Source: Crenobacter oryzisoli
GTDB taxonomy: Bacteria > Pseudomonadota > Gammaproteobacteria > Burkholderiales > Chromobacteriaceae
Length of the DNA stretch: 64,000 nucleotides
Assembly (NCBI RefSeq): GCF_030385785.1
Contig: NZ_JAUEDK010000016.1
Span: forward strand, 1 to 64,000
Reading direction: 5' to 3'
Below, piece by piece: positions 34,937 through 43,726 of this stretch. Made by a program: the position numbers and the translations under genes. Positions within the stretch are counted from its first letter, which is position 1. Each line of letters begins with the position of its first letter. Below the pieces are notes generated by a model. It saw only the letters and a program-made list of their open reading frames with translations. It made no database searches and was not told the DNA's origin.

Positions 34937-35551
34937 TCAGGCAAGCGGTTTTCGGGCTACGACCTGCAATACCGCCGCCATGCCGGTGTGAAGCCGGCCT
35001 TCCTGAACGATGCGTTGTACCTCGGCAAAGTGCAGCAACTCCAAGCCCTCCAATTCTGCGAATATGGCGTCCGGCTCCAACAGTAGATCGATGTCCTTCG
35101 GGCCGCCGCTGCCAAAGGCCAGCTGGCGCGGCGTGTAGCCTTCCATCAGCAGCATCCCACCCGGTACCAGGCCGGCAACCGCCTCGCGCAGCACCCGGGC
35201 ACGCAATTCGGCCGGCAGATGGCAGAACACCGACACGATGCCGTGCCATATTCCCGGCGCGATCTTGTACTGGTTCAGGTCGGCATGCAGCGTCTTCACC
35301 GAGACCGCACGACGTTCGGCCAACTTGCTGACCTTGATCAGGCCTGCCGTGGCGGCATCGAGTGCGGTGACGGTAAAGCCTTGCTCGGCGAGATAGACCG
35401 CGTTGCGGCCTTCGCCTTCGCCGAGGCTTAGGACGGCGCCGCCAGCCGGTAGCTTGTGAGAATGCTGGCGCAGAAAGTCGTTGGGGTCGGTGCCGTAGAC
35501 GTAGTCGCTGGCGGAGAATTTGGGGTTCCAGAACAGGGCGGCGTCGCTCAT
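34937..35551 (-). CDS. class I SAM-dependent methyltransferase (TehB-like)
   Basis: 204 residues from ATG 35551 (MSDAALFWNPKFSASDYVYG); a longer frame upstream is not conserved. FSASDYVYGTDPNDFL is typical of the tellurite-resistance/TehB-like group, with SAM motif VLSLGEGEGRNAVYLAEQG at 40-58 (Gly-x-Gly-x-Gly). VKTLHADL supplies the acidic loop. Methyl acceptor unknown. Confidence 0.88.
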   Translation of the reverse strand: MSDAALFWNPKFSASDYVYGTDPNDFLRQHSHKLPAGGAVLSLGEGEGRNAVYLAEQGFTVTALDAATAGLIKVSKLAERRAVSVKTLHADLNQYKIAPGIWHGIVSVFCHLPAELRARVLREAVAGLVPGGMLLMEGYTPRQLAFGSGGPKDIDLLLEPDAIFAELEGLELLHFAEVQRIVQEGRLHTGMAAVLQVVARKPLA

Positions 35552-35694
35552 GGTGCAGCTTCCAGACAGGACAGTTTTGCGCAGACTAGCACGCCTCATC
35601 GATGAGGGGCGAGCGGAAACCGATGTAATGACGGCCCCAAAGGGGCCGTGATCGAGTGGAGTGAGAGCTATATAGGCTTGCACCGTTAAATCGC

Positions 35695-36336
35695 TCAACC
35701 CTGGTTATTCTGGATCGTGGTCAACACATCCTTTGGTTTGAACAGCGGCTCGCCAGGGCTTGCGTAGGTGGTGAGCTTGCCTTTCTCCCAGAGACCCACT
35801 TCGAGCTTCTGATTCTCGGTATCGATCAGCAGGTAGGCTGCGTCCTTGCCACCATGGTGTTTGCGATTGCCCAGCACGTAGAGGATGCGCTCGCGTTGCA
35901 GTGGCCCCGAGACCTCCATGTTCTTCTTAAAGGTAGCGAACTTGTCGCCGAGCAGCGCCTTAAGATCAGGCGTAATCGCGCTGTTGTCGTACAGTTTGAT
36001 GTCGTTCGGATATTTGCCGATTTCGGTCTGCAGCAGAGCCCATTGGCCGGCCTTCTGGGTCGCCTTGGCAATGCCTTTCAGCGAATCGACGGCTCCGCCG
36101 ATCGCCGGGCTGGACGCCGCCAGCGCGTCGAGTTTTTGCTTGGCTTTGGAGGCGGCGGTGCTGGCCTCTTTTTTGATGTCGGCGAGCGGGGTACTGGCAG
36201 CTTGTAGCGCTTTGTGAGTCTCGCCGATGGCAGAGGAGGCCGCTTCCTGGACTTTGGCGGTGTCCTGTTTGCCGCAGGCGGTCAGTGCGGTGGCGGAGGC
36301 CAGCATGACGAGCAGCAGTGGGATAGTTCGGATCAT
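35695..36336 (-). CDS. lipoprotein of unknown function
   Basis: 213 residues. Type-II signal peptide MIRTIPLLLVMLASATALTA with lipidated Cys 21. Residues 25-90 are an Ala/Lys/Ser-rich helix that may form a coiled coil; the C-terminal half is globular (QTEIGKYPNDIKLYDNSAIT, then LLGDKFATFKKNMEVSGPLQ, AYLLIDTENQKLEVGLWEKG). I do not recognise a family. Single gene; cell-envelope location is the only safe statement. Confidence 0.8.
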   Translation of the reverse strand: MIRTIPLLLVMLASATALTACGKQDTAKVQEAASSAIGETHKALQAASTPLADIKKEASTAASKAKQKLDALAASSPAIGGAVDSLKGIAKATQKAGQWALLQTEIGKYPNDIKLYDNSAITPDLKALLGDKFATFKKNMEVSGPLQRERILYVLGNRKHHGGKDAAYLLIDTENQKLEVGLWEKGKLTTYASPGEPLFKPKDVLTTIQNNQG

Positions 36337-36505
36337 CGGAGGTCCTGGGTTTCGAGCGGATAGTTAAGAAGACTAGAACTTGTGCGATAGGTTCGCCAGA
36401 GCTTCTACAGAAAGGAAACGTGTCGTCACAAAACGTCATGGGCCAGGATGTACGACTTGGTAGGCCGGCACAGGGTAGAATGGTCGATTAATCAAGGAAC
36501 CCGCC

Positions 36506-36775
36506 ATGAAAAGAACCGACCTGGAAAAGAACAAAGGCCTCAAGATCAATGGCCAGATGAAGAACAAAGCCGTTCCGGCACGATTTGGCCAGGACGCGGG
36601 CTCGGTGCTCGATAAGCGCGAACAGCGCAAACTCGACCAGGCGCTGGGCCTGATGCCATTCGCCGTTAAGCTCAACAGCGAACTGGTCGGCCAGCTGCAG
36701 GCTCTGGCGACCGAGCGTCAGATCAGCATGAACGACCTGGTCGCCGAGCTGATCAAGAAAGGTCTGGCCAGCTAA
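36506..36775 (+). CDS. small conserved-looking protein, ribbon-helix-helix-like tail
   Basis: 89 residues, very basic (MKRTDLEKNKGLKINGQMKN). The C-terminal half, PFAVKLNSELVGQLQALATE followed by RQISMNDLVAELIKKGL, has the beta-strand plus two-helix shape of ribbon-helix-helix DNA-binding proteins. Good start (CAAGGAACCCGCC-ATG) and a strong hairpin after the gene support it being real. Function unknown; no toxin partner is next to it. Confidence 0.72.
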   Translation: MKRTDLEKNKGLKINGQMKNKAVPARFGQDAGSVLDKREQRKLDQALGLMPFAVKLNSELVGQLQALATERQISMNDLVAELIKKGLAS

Positions 36776-36799
36776 TCTCGGCAGTTGCCGGTAATGAAG

Positions 36800-36841
36800 C
36801 GGCCGGCCGTGGCAAGGAGCAATCCCTGCCGCGGCCGGCCG
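36800..36841 (+). terminator. large hairpin after the small basic protein gene
   Basis: 15-bp stem (CGGCCGGCCGTGGCA with its complement, one G-U pair) and a 12-nt loop, followed by TTGTCATT. The gap 36776-37102 otherwise holds only a second terminator at 37058. Confidence 0.7.
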
Positions 36842-37057
36842 TTGTCATTGGCGCGTCAGAAACCGCCTGCGCCCTGCGGCACGTCATCGATTAACTGTTA
36901 GCTAGGGCCGGAACAGTGCCCACGGCCTGCGGCTTGGATGGGAGATAGCTGTGCAGATTGCCGAGTTGCCGCCGATGTTCACCGGCCGGTTCTTGTCATA
37001 GCTGCGGCGGTTGCATGGAGCTTGAAGCCGGGGCGCGACACTAGGCGTGCAACACAG

Positions 37058-37095
37058 AACCCCGGGCTTCCTCGGCCGATGAAGAGCCCGGGGTT
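37058..37095 (-). terminator. hairpin after the second catechol dioxygenase remnant
   Basis: 11-bp stem AACCCCGGGCT / AGCCCGGGGTT with a loop of about 16 nt; lies 8 bp from the remnant's stop codon. It marks the former 3' end of a minus-strand operon. Confidence 0.7.
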
Positions 37096-37102
37096 GTAGG
37101 GC

Positions 37103-37790
37103 TTATGCCGCGACGGCGCGGGGGCGGGCCACTTCCGCGGCCGGGGCATCGGCCTTGTCGGGGTGCAGAGTGAAGTTGAACTCGATTAACGAGAAGGGCT
37201 TGTTCACCCCCAGAGCTTGCATCGCCTGCGTATCAGTGACTTTGGCTACTGCGGGCACCAGACCTTCGCGGGTGGCGAAGGCGAAGTCGTCCCACAGGTA
37301 CGGGTCGCCGTCGATGTTGATCTGGGTGGTCAGCTTGCGATGGCCCTCGGCAGACACGAAGAAGTGGATGTGCGCCGGGCGGGTGCCGTGGCGATCCAGC
37401 ATTTTCAGCAGGCGGTCGGTGGCGCCGCCCGCGGTACGCTATAGCCGACCGGCATGATGCTGCGGAAGCGGTAGCGCCCTTCGGCGTCGGTGACGATGGT
37501 GCGGCGCAGATTGAAGGCACTTTGCGCGCTGTCGAAATAGGAGTAGTTGCCGAGCGAATTGGCATGCCATACCTCCACCTGGGCGTTGGCGAGCGGCTTG
37601 CCGCCCACGGTCAGCGCCTGGCCCTGCATCAGCAACACTTCGCCGTCGTCGCTGCCATCGTCTAGGCGGCGCCTCGCCGTGACAGACCGGGGCACCGGCC
37701 ACATAGAGCGGACCTTCGATGGTTCGTGGCGTGCCCCCTTCGATGCCTGCTTTGGCTTTAGCTTCGTCCATGCGCAGGTCAAGTGCCTGT
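37103..37790 (-). pseudogene. second catechol 1,2-dioxygenase, broken copy
   Basis: Similar to the intact catA at 12.4 kb from about its residue 80 onward, but split over frames. LDLRMDEAKAKAGIEGGTPR and TIEGPLYVAGAP are followed by a frameshift at about 37672-37690; the middle part (GEVLLMQGQAL to VGYSVP) ends in a second frameshift at about 37433-37445, just after the iron-ligand Tyr; the rest (RPAHIHFFVSAEGHRKLTTQ) reads to the stop at 37103. The first about 80 codons are missing, replaced by the end of the reductase gene. It cannot give a working enzyme. Confidence 0.9.
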
Positions 37791-37829
37791 CTCGTCACTG
37801 GAGTTCACGGGATGTGGGTCCGTGCCGAG

Positions 37830-38921
37830 CTACAGCGAGCGGAACAGCGGGCTGCGCGTGCCCTGGCTAGCGTCAGCGGCCGACAGGAACTTCTCGGTGA
37901 AAATGTCCTTCTCGAACAGCCGCCCTTGCATCAGCGTGGCGATGCACGCCTCGATCATCGGTGGCGGTTCGCACAGGTAGGCGCGCCAACCGCGGAAGTC
38001 GTGGTTGTAGTGGCGTGCCGCCAGTTCGTGTACGTAGCCGCGATCTCCGCTCCAGCCCGAGTCGTCAGCCTCGCCCGATAGCACCGGCAGGTAGTGGAAG
38101 TTGGCGTGGCGTTCGGCCAGGCTTTTGAATTCGGCGCGGTAGTAGAGCTCGCCTCCGTTGCGTGTGCCCTGGATCAGCGTGATCGGGCGGGAGTCGCCGG
38201 ACTCGAGCAGGTCGAGGATCATCGAGCGTGGGTTCGACAGCCCGGAGCCGCCAGCCATGAACAGCAGCGGGCGCGGGTCGCTCTTGCGTACGAAGAAGCG
38301 CCCGAGCGGGCCTGGCAACCGTACCTCTTCGCTAACCGCTAGCTGTCCGTGGATGTAGCTGGTGACCTTGCCGATCGGCACGTGGCGGATATTGAGCTCG
38401 ATCTCGCCGGCCGACGGCGCTGACGCAATCGAGAACGCGCGCGGCGTAGTCTCGTCGCCGATCCACAGGTTGACTGACGTACTGGCCGGGCTGGAAACGC
38501 AGCGGTTTGGCACTGTTGATGGCAAGGAACCCCCCTTGATGGTCGGCGGCAGGTCCTCGATGCGGCTGACGCTGGCGGTAAAGTCCATCAACGGCAGGTA
38601 TTGCGCGTCCGGGGCCGGCTCGATGTCGGCCTCGATCGTCATATCGGACATCATCGTCGCGCAGCAGGCCAGGCATTTGCCCTCGTCGCGCTCGAAGTCC
38701 ATCAGCGAAAACGGCGAGGCCTCGCCATGCTCCAGGTCGCCGTCCAGCGTCTGCACCTTGCAGATGCCGCACAGGCCGTGGCCGCAGGCGTGCGGCAGCC
38801 ACACGCCATTGCGCAGGCAGGCGGCGAGCAGGGTCTGATCCTCTTCGACATCGATGGTCTGCCCCAGGGGCTCGATGGTCAGGCGGTGATCGCTCGTCCT
38901 TTGTTGTTTGTCCGTTTTCAT
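37830..38921 (-). pseudogene. phenol hydroxylase reductase (P5 component), orphan with paired frameshifts
   Basis: 363 residues from ATG 38921. N-terminal [2Fe-2S] domain CGHGLCGICKVQTLDG plus CLACCATMM, FAD motif PRAFSIAS, NAD motif MAGGSGLSNPRSMILDLL, and C-terminal LMQGRLFEKDIFTEKFLSAA identify DmpP/PhN-type reductase. Between about 38475 and 38533 some 20 residues are read in the wrong frame: one base is missing in a G-run (near 38530) and GTCA is duplicated (near 38472). Correcting both restores FLAINSAKPLRFQPGQYV then NLWIGDE. The frame is open but the altered piece is the FAD-domain entry; the enzyme is probably inactive. No other phenol hydroxylase subunit is present. Confidence 0.8.
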
Positions 38922-39134
38922 CTTCTCGCCCCGTTGCTGGTGTCCGTCTAGCTTGTGCACAGCGATATTGCGTGCTGTCACTGGGCAATAAGCATCAACC
39001 GTACCAAGGCGAGGAGAGATGAAAGAACAGAGCTGGTGTGGATGGGCGTAGGGCGGGCGTCGGCATCATGAGATGAAATGGTGAAATTCGCTTGCGCAAT
39101 TCACCAAATGATCAATTGCTGCACCCGTGCCGAG

Positions 39135-40436
39135 TTACGGCTTAAACAGCGATGCCGTCGCCACCGGGTTGGAGGGGAAGTAGGCGTGCAGATAGCTCGC
39201 GACGATGCTGCCGTGCCGATAGACCGCTTCACCTTGCCCACTGCCGCTGGCCCTCTGTGCATGGGCAATGGGGGCGAGCGGGGTGGTGGTGGTGGTGTAG
39301 TGGAAAGTATGGCCGCGTAGCGTCTGGCCGCCTAGTGTCACCGATTGCAACCCCAACCCGGCAAGGCGTCGCCCCAATGTGGCGTGGCCTGGCAGTAGGC
39401 CAAGCATCTGGCCACTCTGGCCAAGCTTGTCGGTCAGCTTGTCGAGCAGGTAAAGCATGCCGCCGCACTCGGCATAGAGCGACTTGCCGGCCGCGACGTG
39501 AGCACGTAGCGAATCGCGGGTGCGAACGTTGGTCGAAAGGGCGGCAAGGTGCAGCTCCGGGTAGCCGCCTGGCAGGTAGACCGCGTCGGCGGGCGGCAAC
39601 TCCTCGTCGGCCAGCGGCGAGAAGAATGCGAGCTCGGCGCCGAGTTCGGTCAATAGCTGCAGGTTGGCCGGATAGAGGAAGGAGAACGCCTTGTCGTGGG
39701 CGATGGCGATGCGCACGCCGGCCAAGAGCGGTGGCAGCACTTCGGTCGAGGCCGGCCGAAAAGCGATAGGTGGTGGCAACTCGGTAAGCGCTGTCGTGGC
39801 AATCCGCGCGGCGGCCTGCTGCAGGCGTAGCTCCAGATCGTCGATCTCCTGCGCCGGCACCAGCCCCAAGTGGCGCTCAGGTAGCGTCATCGCGTCGTCG
39901 CGCATTACCGTACCCAGGCAGCGCAATGTGGGCGGTAGCGCTTCGAGCAGCATTTCGGCATGGCGGGCGCTGGCGACGCGATTGGCCAATACACCGTGGA
40001 ACGGTAGGCTGGGGCGGAAGCTGGCGAGACCGTGTGCGATGGCCGCGAAGGTCTGCGCCATGCCGGTCGTGTCGATCACGGGCAGCACCGGCACGCCGAA
40101 GGTTTCGGCGAGGTCGGCGCTCGAGGGCGTGCCGTCGAACAGCCCCATGCTGCCCTCGATCAGGATCAGGTCGGCACCGCCGGCCGCGTCGTACAGCCGG
40201 CGGCGGCAGTCGGTCTCACCGGTCATCCACAGGTCGAGCGAATAGACCGGGTTGCCCGATGCTTTCTCCAGAATGTAGGGGTCGAGATAGTCCGGTCCAG
40301 TCTTGAACACGCGAACGACGCGGCCTTGGTCGCGGTGGTAGCGCGCGAGGCCGGCGGTCAGCGTGGTCTTGCCTTGATGCGAGGCTGGCGCGGTGAGGAA
40401 CAGCGCCGGGCAGCGGCGGACGGCGTCGGCGACCAT
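39135..40436 (-). CDS. cbiA: cobyrinate a,c-diamide synthase
   Basis: Amidates the a and c side chains of cobyrinate (glutamine plus ATP). 433 residues from ATG 40436, two bases after the cobO stop. P-loop-like start LFLTAPASHQGKTTLTAGLA, GPDYLDPYI, and GSMGLFDGTPSSADLAETFG are diagnostic; the glutaminase Cys is in YAECGGMLYLL (about residue 326), with a catalytic His near HTFHYTT. Last gene of the long cobalamin operon. Known also as cobB in aerobic organisms. Confidence 0.95.
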   Translation of the reverse strand: MVADAVRRCPALFLTAPASHQGKTTLTAGLARYHRDQGRVVRVFKTGPDYLDPYILEKASGNPVYSLDLWMTGETDCRRRLYDAAGGADLILIEGSMGLFDGTPSSADLAETFGVPVLPVIDTTGMAQTFAAIAHGLASFRPSLPFHGVLANRVASARHAEMLLEALPPTLRCLGTVMRDDAMTLPERHLGLVPAQEIDDLELRLQQAAARIATTALTELPPPIAFRPASTEVLPPLLAGVRIAIAHDKAFSFLYPANLQLLTELGAELAFFSPLADEELPPADAVYLPGGYPELHLAALSTNVRTRDSLRAHVAAGKSLYAECGGMLYLLDKLTDKLGQSGQMLGLLPGHATLGRRLAGLGLQSVTLGGQTLRGHTFHYTTTTTPLAPIAHAQRASGSGQGEAVYRHGSIVASYLHAYFPSNPVATASLFKP

Positions 40437-40437
40437 C

Positions 40438-41040
40438 TCAGTACTCGACGCCCTGTTGCGCCTTGATGCCCTGCTCTCGGTAGGGGTGCTTGACGAGGCG
40501 CATCTCGGTGACGAGGTCGGCCGCCTCGAGCAGCGCCTCGGGCGCGTGGCGGCCGGTGACGACCACGTGCAGGTCGGGCGAACGGGCCGCGAATACCGCA
40601 AGCACCTCGGCTAGCGGCAGGTACTCGTACTTCAGCACGATGTTCAGTTCGTCGAGGATCACCATGTCGTACTCGTCACTTTCGATCATGCGGCGCGCTT
40701 CGTCCCAGCCACGGCGGGCGGTCGCGACGTCGGCGTCGCGGTCCTGCGTGTTCCAGGTGTAGCCTTCGCCCATCGTCAGGAAGTCGCAGTTGTCGAAACC
40801 ACCCAACAGGTCGCGCTCGGCGGTGTGCAGCGCGCCCTTGATGAACTGCACGACGCCGAGGCGCATACCGTGGCCCACCACGCGCAGGCCCATGCCGAAC
40901 GCGGCCGAACTCTTGCCCTTGCCGGTGCCAGTGTTGACGATCAACAGGCCCTTTTCCTTGGTGGCGGCGGCCTTTTTCTTCTCGAAGCCGGCCTTGCGCC
41001 GCTCGGTCATGCGCTGGTGCGATTCGTGGTCGGTTTTCAT
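40438..41040 (-). CDS. cobO: corrinoid adenosyltransferase
   Basis: Attaches the 5'-deoxyadenosyl group from ATP to cob(I)alamin or its precursors (CobA/CobO/BtuR type). 200 residues. Reverse P-loop NTGTGKGKSSAAFG at 36-49, then VVQFIKGA, WDEARRMIES, DMVILDELNIVLKYEYLP and VVVTGRHAPEALLEAADLVT are standard. Located between cobW and cbiA. Confidence 0.95.
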   Translation of the reverse strand: MKTDHESHQRMTERRKAGFEKKKAAATKEKGLLIVNTGTGKGKSSAAFGMGLRVVGHGMRLGVVQFIKGALHTAERDLLGGFDNCDFLTMGEGYTWNTQDRDADVATARRGWDEARRMIESDEYDMVILDELNIVLKYEYLPLAEVLAVFAARSPDLHVVVTGRHAPEALLEAADLVTEMRLVKHPYREQGIKAQQGVEY

Positions 41041-41053
41041 GACAATTCCTTGG

Positions 41054-42154
41054 TTAATGCCAGATCGTGCCGGTCAGCTCTCTTAGCTGCTCCACGAGGC
41101 GAGGCCGGCTAGGGTGGTAGCCGATGAAGACGAGCTGCGCCTGCTTTGCCGACGCGGTCTCATCGACGCGCGCTTCGACCCGATTGCGCACCGCCTGGAT
41201 CAGCAGCCGCCCGCCCTCGGTGGGCGCGAAACCCTTCACGCGCAGGATCGGTTCGCTGCGGGCCAGCGCCGCGACGGCATCGCGCAGCGTGTCGGGGTGC
41301 TGTGTTTCCTTGCTGCGGATCATGAACGACTGCCAGCCCGGGTCCTGCTCGTGGAAATGCTTGTGGGTGGCGAGGCCGTGGCTGTGCGCGCCGAGCCCGC
41401 TGTGGCTGTGGCCGTCCAAGAGGACCTGGTTGGCGAGCGGGCGCATGGCCAGCCCTGGCATCGTCGCCATCGGGCCGTAGTGGCGGTGTGCGGTGTTGGC
41501 TGGCTCGTGCAGGTGTAGGCCCAGCGTCAGCCGGGTGTCGAGTTTCGCGTCGTAGGCCAGCTCGATGAAGCGGATCGACGGCGCGAGCTCGCGCACGCGG
41601 GCTTCGGCCGATAGCAGTGCGTCGTCGTCAAGGCCATCGATCTTGTTTAGCACCACGATGTCGGCGTTGGCCAGCTGCAGTTCGAACAGCTCGGCGACCG
41701 AGGCGTCGACGGCTCGCTCATCGCTCGAAGCTTGGCCGAAGCCACCGTCCAACAGCAGCGGGGTGTCGACCACCGCCAGCGTCGCGTCGAGCACGAAATA
41801 CGGCGCCAGCGCCTCGCCCTGCAGCTGTTCCATCACCGCCGACGGCAGCGCCAGGCCCGAGGTCTCGATCAGCACGTGGTCGATCACGCTGCGGCGCTGC
41901 CACAGCGCCTGCATCGTCGGCAGGAAGTCCGCGTCGTCGTCGTAGGCGACCAGTCCATTGGACAGGTCGTGGATCTCGGCGCCACCGCCTTCGCCGCGCA
42001 ACAGCGCGCCGTCGATCGATACCTCGCCGAACTCGTTGACCAGGATCGCCAGCCGGCGCTGCTTGCTGTCACGAATCAGGTTCGACAGCAGCGTGGTCTT
42101 GCCGGCGCCGAGGAAGCCGGTGACGACGGTGACCGGGATGCGCGGCGCGCTCAT
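41054..42154 (-). CDS. cobW: CobW-family GTPase/metallochaperone
   Basis: 366 residues from ATG 42154. G-protein motifs GFLGAGKTTLLSNLI (14-28), LVNEFGEVSIDGALL, ETSGLALP (in place of the CxCC metal motif I see EIHDLSNGLV rather than a full GCxCC) and VVLNKIDGLDDD. A His-rich loop, GHSHSGLGAHSHGLATHKHF, can bind metal. CobW proteins deliver cobalt for corrin insertion by CobN. The 4-bp ATGA overlap is with the stop of the cobJ-cobK fusion. Confidence 0.92.
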   Translation of the reverse strand: MSAPRIPVTVVTGFLGAGKTTLLSNLIRDSKQRRLAILVNEFGEVSIDGALLRGEGGGAEIHDLSNGLVAYDDDADFLPTMQALWQRRSVIDHVLIETSGLALPSAVMEQLQGEALAPYFVLDATLAVVDTPLLLDGGFGQASSDERAVDASVAELFELQLANADIVVLNKIDGLDDDALLSAEARVRELAPSIRFIELAYDAKLDTRLTLGLHLHEPANTAHRHYGPMATMPGLAMRPLANQVLLDGHSHSGLGAHSHGLATHKHFHEQDPGWQSFMIRSKETQHPDTLRDAVAALARSEPILRVKGFAPTEGGRLLIQAVRNRVEARVDETASAKQAQLVFIGYHPSRPRLVEQLRELTGTIWH

Positions 42155-43701
42155 GCCGGCAGCTCCGCGAGGGTCGTCAGCACGCCGGCGAAATCGGACG
42201 CCACGGCCGGGTAGTCGACGCGGGGGCGGTCGACCACGATAAGCGGGATGCCGAGCGCGGCGGCGGCATTCGCCTTGGCCCGGTAGCCGCCGGCATCGCC
42301 CGAGTCCTTGGTTACCACGCAGTCGATGGCCCAGTCGCGCCACAAGGTCTCGTTGGCGGCCTGCGAGAACGGCCCTTGCATGGCGACGAGGTGGGCGCGC
42401 GGGATGCCGGCGTCGATGGCGCGCTGCAGGTGCTGCGGGTCCGGCGCCAGGCGCACGAACCACTGGCGTTCGGCCGCGCCGTCGGCCTTGGCGAAGCGCA
42501 CCAGGTCCTTGCTGCCGGTGGCGAGGAAGACATGTTGGCCGAGGCGCATCGCGAGCTTTGCGGCGTCGTCCATCGTCGCGGCATGGTGGACGTGGTCGGC
42601 CTGGGCGGCGTCGACGCTGCTCGGGCGCTCGTAGCGCTGGTAGGGCAGCGACAGCTCGTCGGCCAGCGCAATCAGCTGCTGCGACATGTCGGTGGCGAAC
42701 GGGTGGGTCGCGTCGACGATGGCGCGTGCGCCGGTTTCGCGCAGCAGCTCGCGGCGACGCTCGACGCCGAGCCGGCCGGCGACGGTGGTCAGGCCCGGGC
42801 AGTTTTGGGCCACCAGCTCAGCGCCGTAGTCGGTGGCGCTCGATACGACGACTTGGTGGCCGGCCGCGGCGATCTCGCGCGAGAGCGCGTTGCCGTCGCT
42901 GGTGCCGGAGAACACCCATACCGCGCCGTCGGGCAGCGCGTCGGCCTTTACCGTGTCCGGCGTATCATCCCAGTTGCCGTAGCCGCGCGGCGAGTAGATC
43001 CAGTTGCGCTTTCGCTTGGTGAAACGGTTGCCGATGACGAGGCTGGTCAGCATGTTGAAACGGCGGGTGCGCAGTTCGGCCAACGTGACCACCTCGACCG
43101 TCTGGCCCTCGCGGTAGGCATTGTGCACGATGCCGCACAGCGTCTCGGGGCGCTTGTGCTCCAGCATGATGTCGAGAATGCGGTATACGCCTTCCTGGCG
43201 CTGGCGGCTCTGTACGTTGTAGAACACCGCGGCGAGGTCGGCCTCGGCGATGTGGCGGGCGCGCTTCTCGATCCACTCCCAGGGGCACAGCAGGTCGGAC
43301 AGGCTCAGCGTGGCGAAGTCGTGCGACAGCGGTGCGCCGAGCAGCGAGGCGCAGGCGTTGGCCGAGGTGATGCCGGGGATCAGTTGTACGTCGAAACTGT
43401 CGGTCTCCAGCATGTCCTCGTAGGCGAGCGTGGCCATCGCGTAGATGCCGATGTCGCCGCTGGAGATCAGCGCTACCGTCTTGCCAGCGCGCGCTTCTTC
43501 CAGCGCGAGGCGGGCGCGCTCGCGCTCCTGCGTCAGCGGCAAGGTGCGGATGTCCTTGCCGGCGATCCAGGGCTGAATCCAGGTCAGGTAGAGGTCGTAG
43601 GACACGATCACCTCGCTTGCGGCGAGGGCGTCCTTCACCATCGGCGGGATCAGCTCGGCGGTGCCGGGGCCGACGGAGACCAGGTAGAGTTTGCCGTTCA
43701 T
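42151..43701 (-). CDS. cobJ: fused precorrin-3B C17-methyltransferase / precorrin-6A reductase (CobJ-CobK)
   Basis: 516 residues from ATG 43701. Residues 1-240 are a SAM-dependent uroporphyrin-III-type methylase (LYLVSVGPGTAELIPPMV, SSGDIGIYAMATLAYE, PGITSANACASLLGAPLSHDF) matching CobJ/CbiH. Residues about 265-510 match CobK/CbiJ: VWVFSGTSDGNALSREIAAA, DATHPFATDMSQQL, TKDSGDAGGYRAKANAAAAL. Two steps of the corrin pathway (ring contraction methylation and later double-bond reduction) are therefore on one chain. Confidence 0.94.
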   Translation of the reverse strand: MNGKLYLVSVGPGTAELIPPMVKDALAASEVIVSYDLYLTWIQPWIAGKDIRTLPLTQERERARLALEEARAGKTVALISSGDIGIYAMATLAYEDMLETDSFDVQLIPGITSANACASLLGAPLSHDFATLSLSDLLCPWEWIEKRARHIAEADLAAVFYNVQSRQRQEGVYRILDIMLEHKRPETLCGIVHNAYREGQTVEVVTLAELRTRRFNMLTSLVIGNRFTKRKRNWIYSPRGYGNWDDTPDTVKADALPDGAVWVFSGTSDGNALSREIAAAGHQVVVSSATDYGAELVAQNCPGLTTVAGRLGVERRRELLRETGARAIVDATHPFATDMSQQLIALADELSLPYQRYERPSSVDAAQADHVHHAATMDDAAKLAMRLGQHVFLATGSKDLVRFAKADGAAERQWFVRLAPDPQHLQRAIDAGIPRAHLVAMQGPFSQAANETLWRDWAIDCVVTKDSGDAGGYRAKANAAAALGIPLIVVDRPRVDYPAVASDFAGVLTTLAELPA

Positions 43702-43726
43702 CAATGCTTTCCGTATGTCTGTTCGG

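Noticed and set aside
39077-39108. Imperfect hairpin GGTGAAATTCGC / GCGCAATTCACC after cbiA
   Set aside because: Possible operon end, but mismatched and without a U-tract, so not listed as a terminator.
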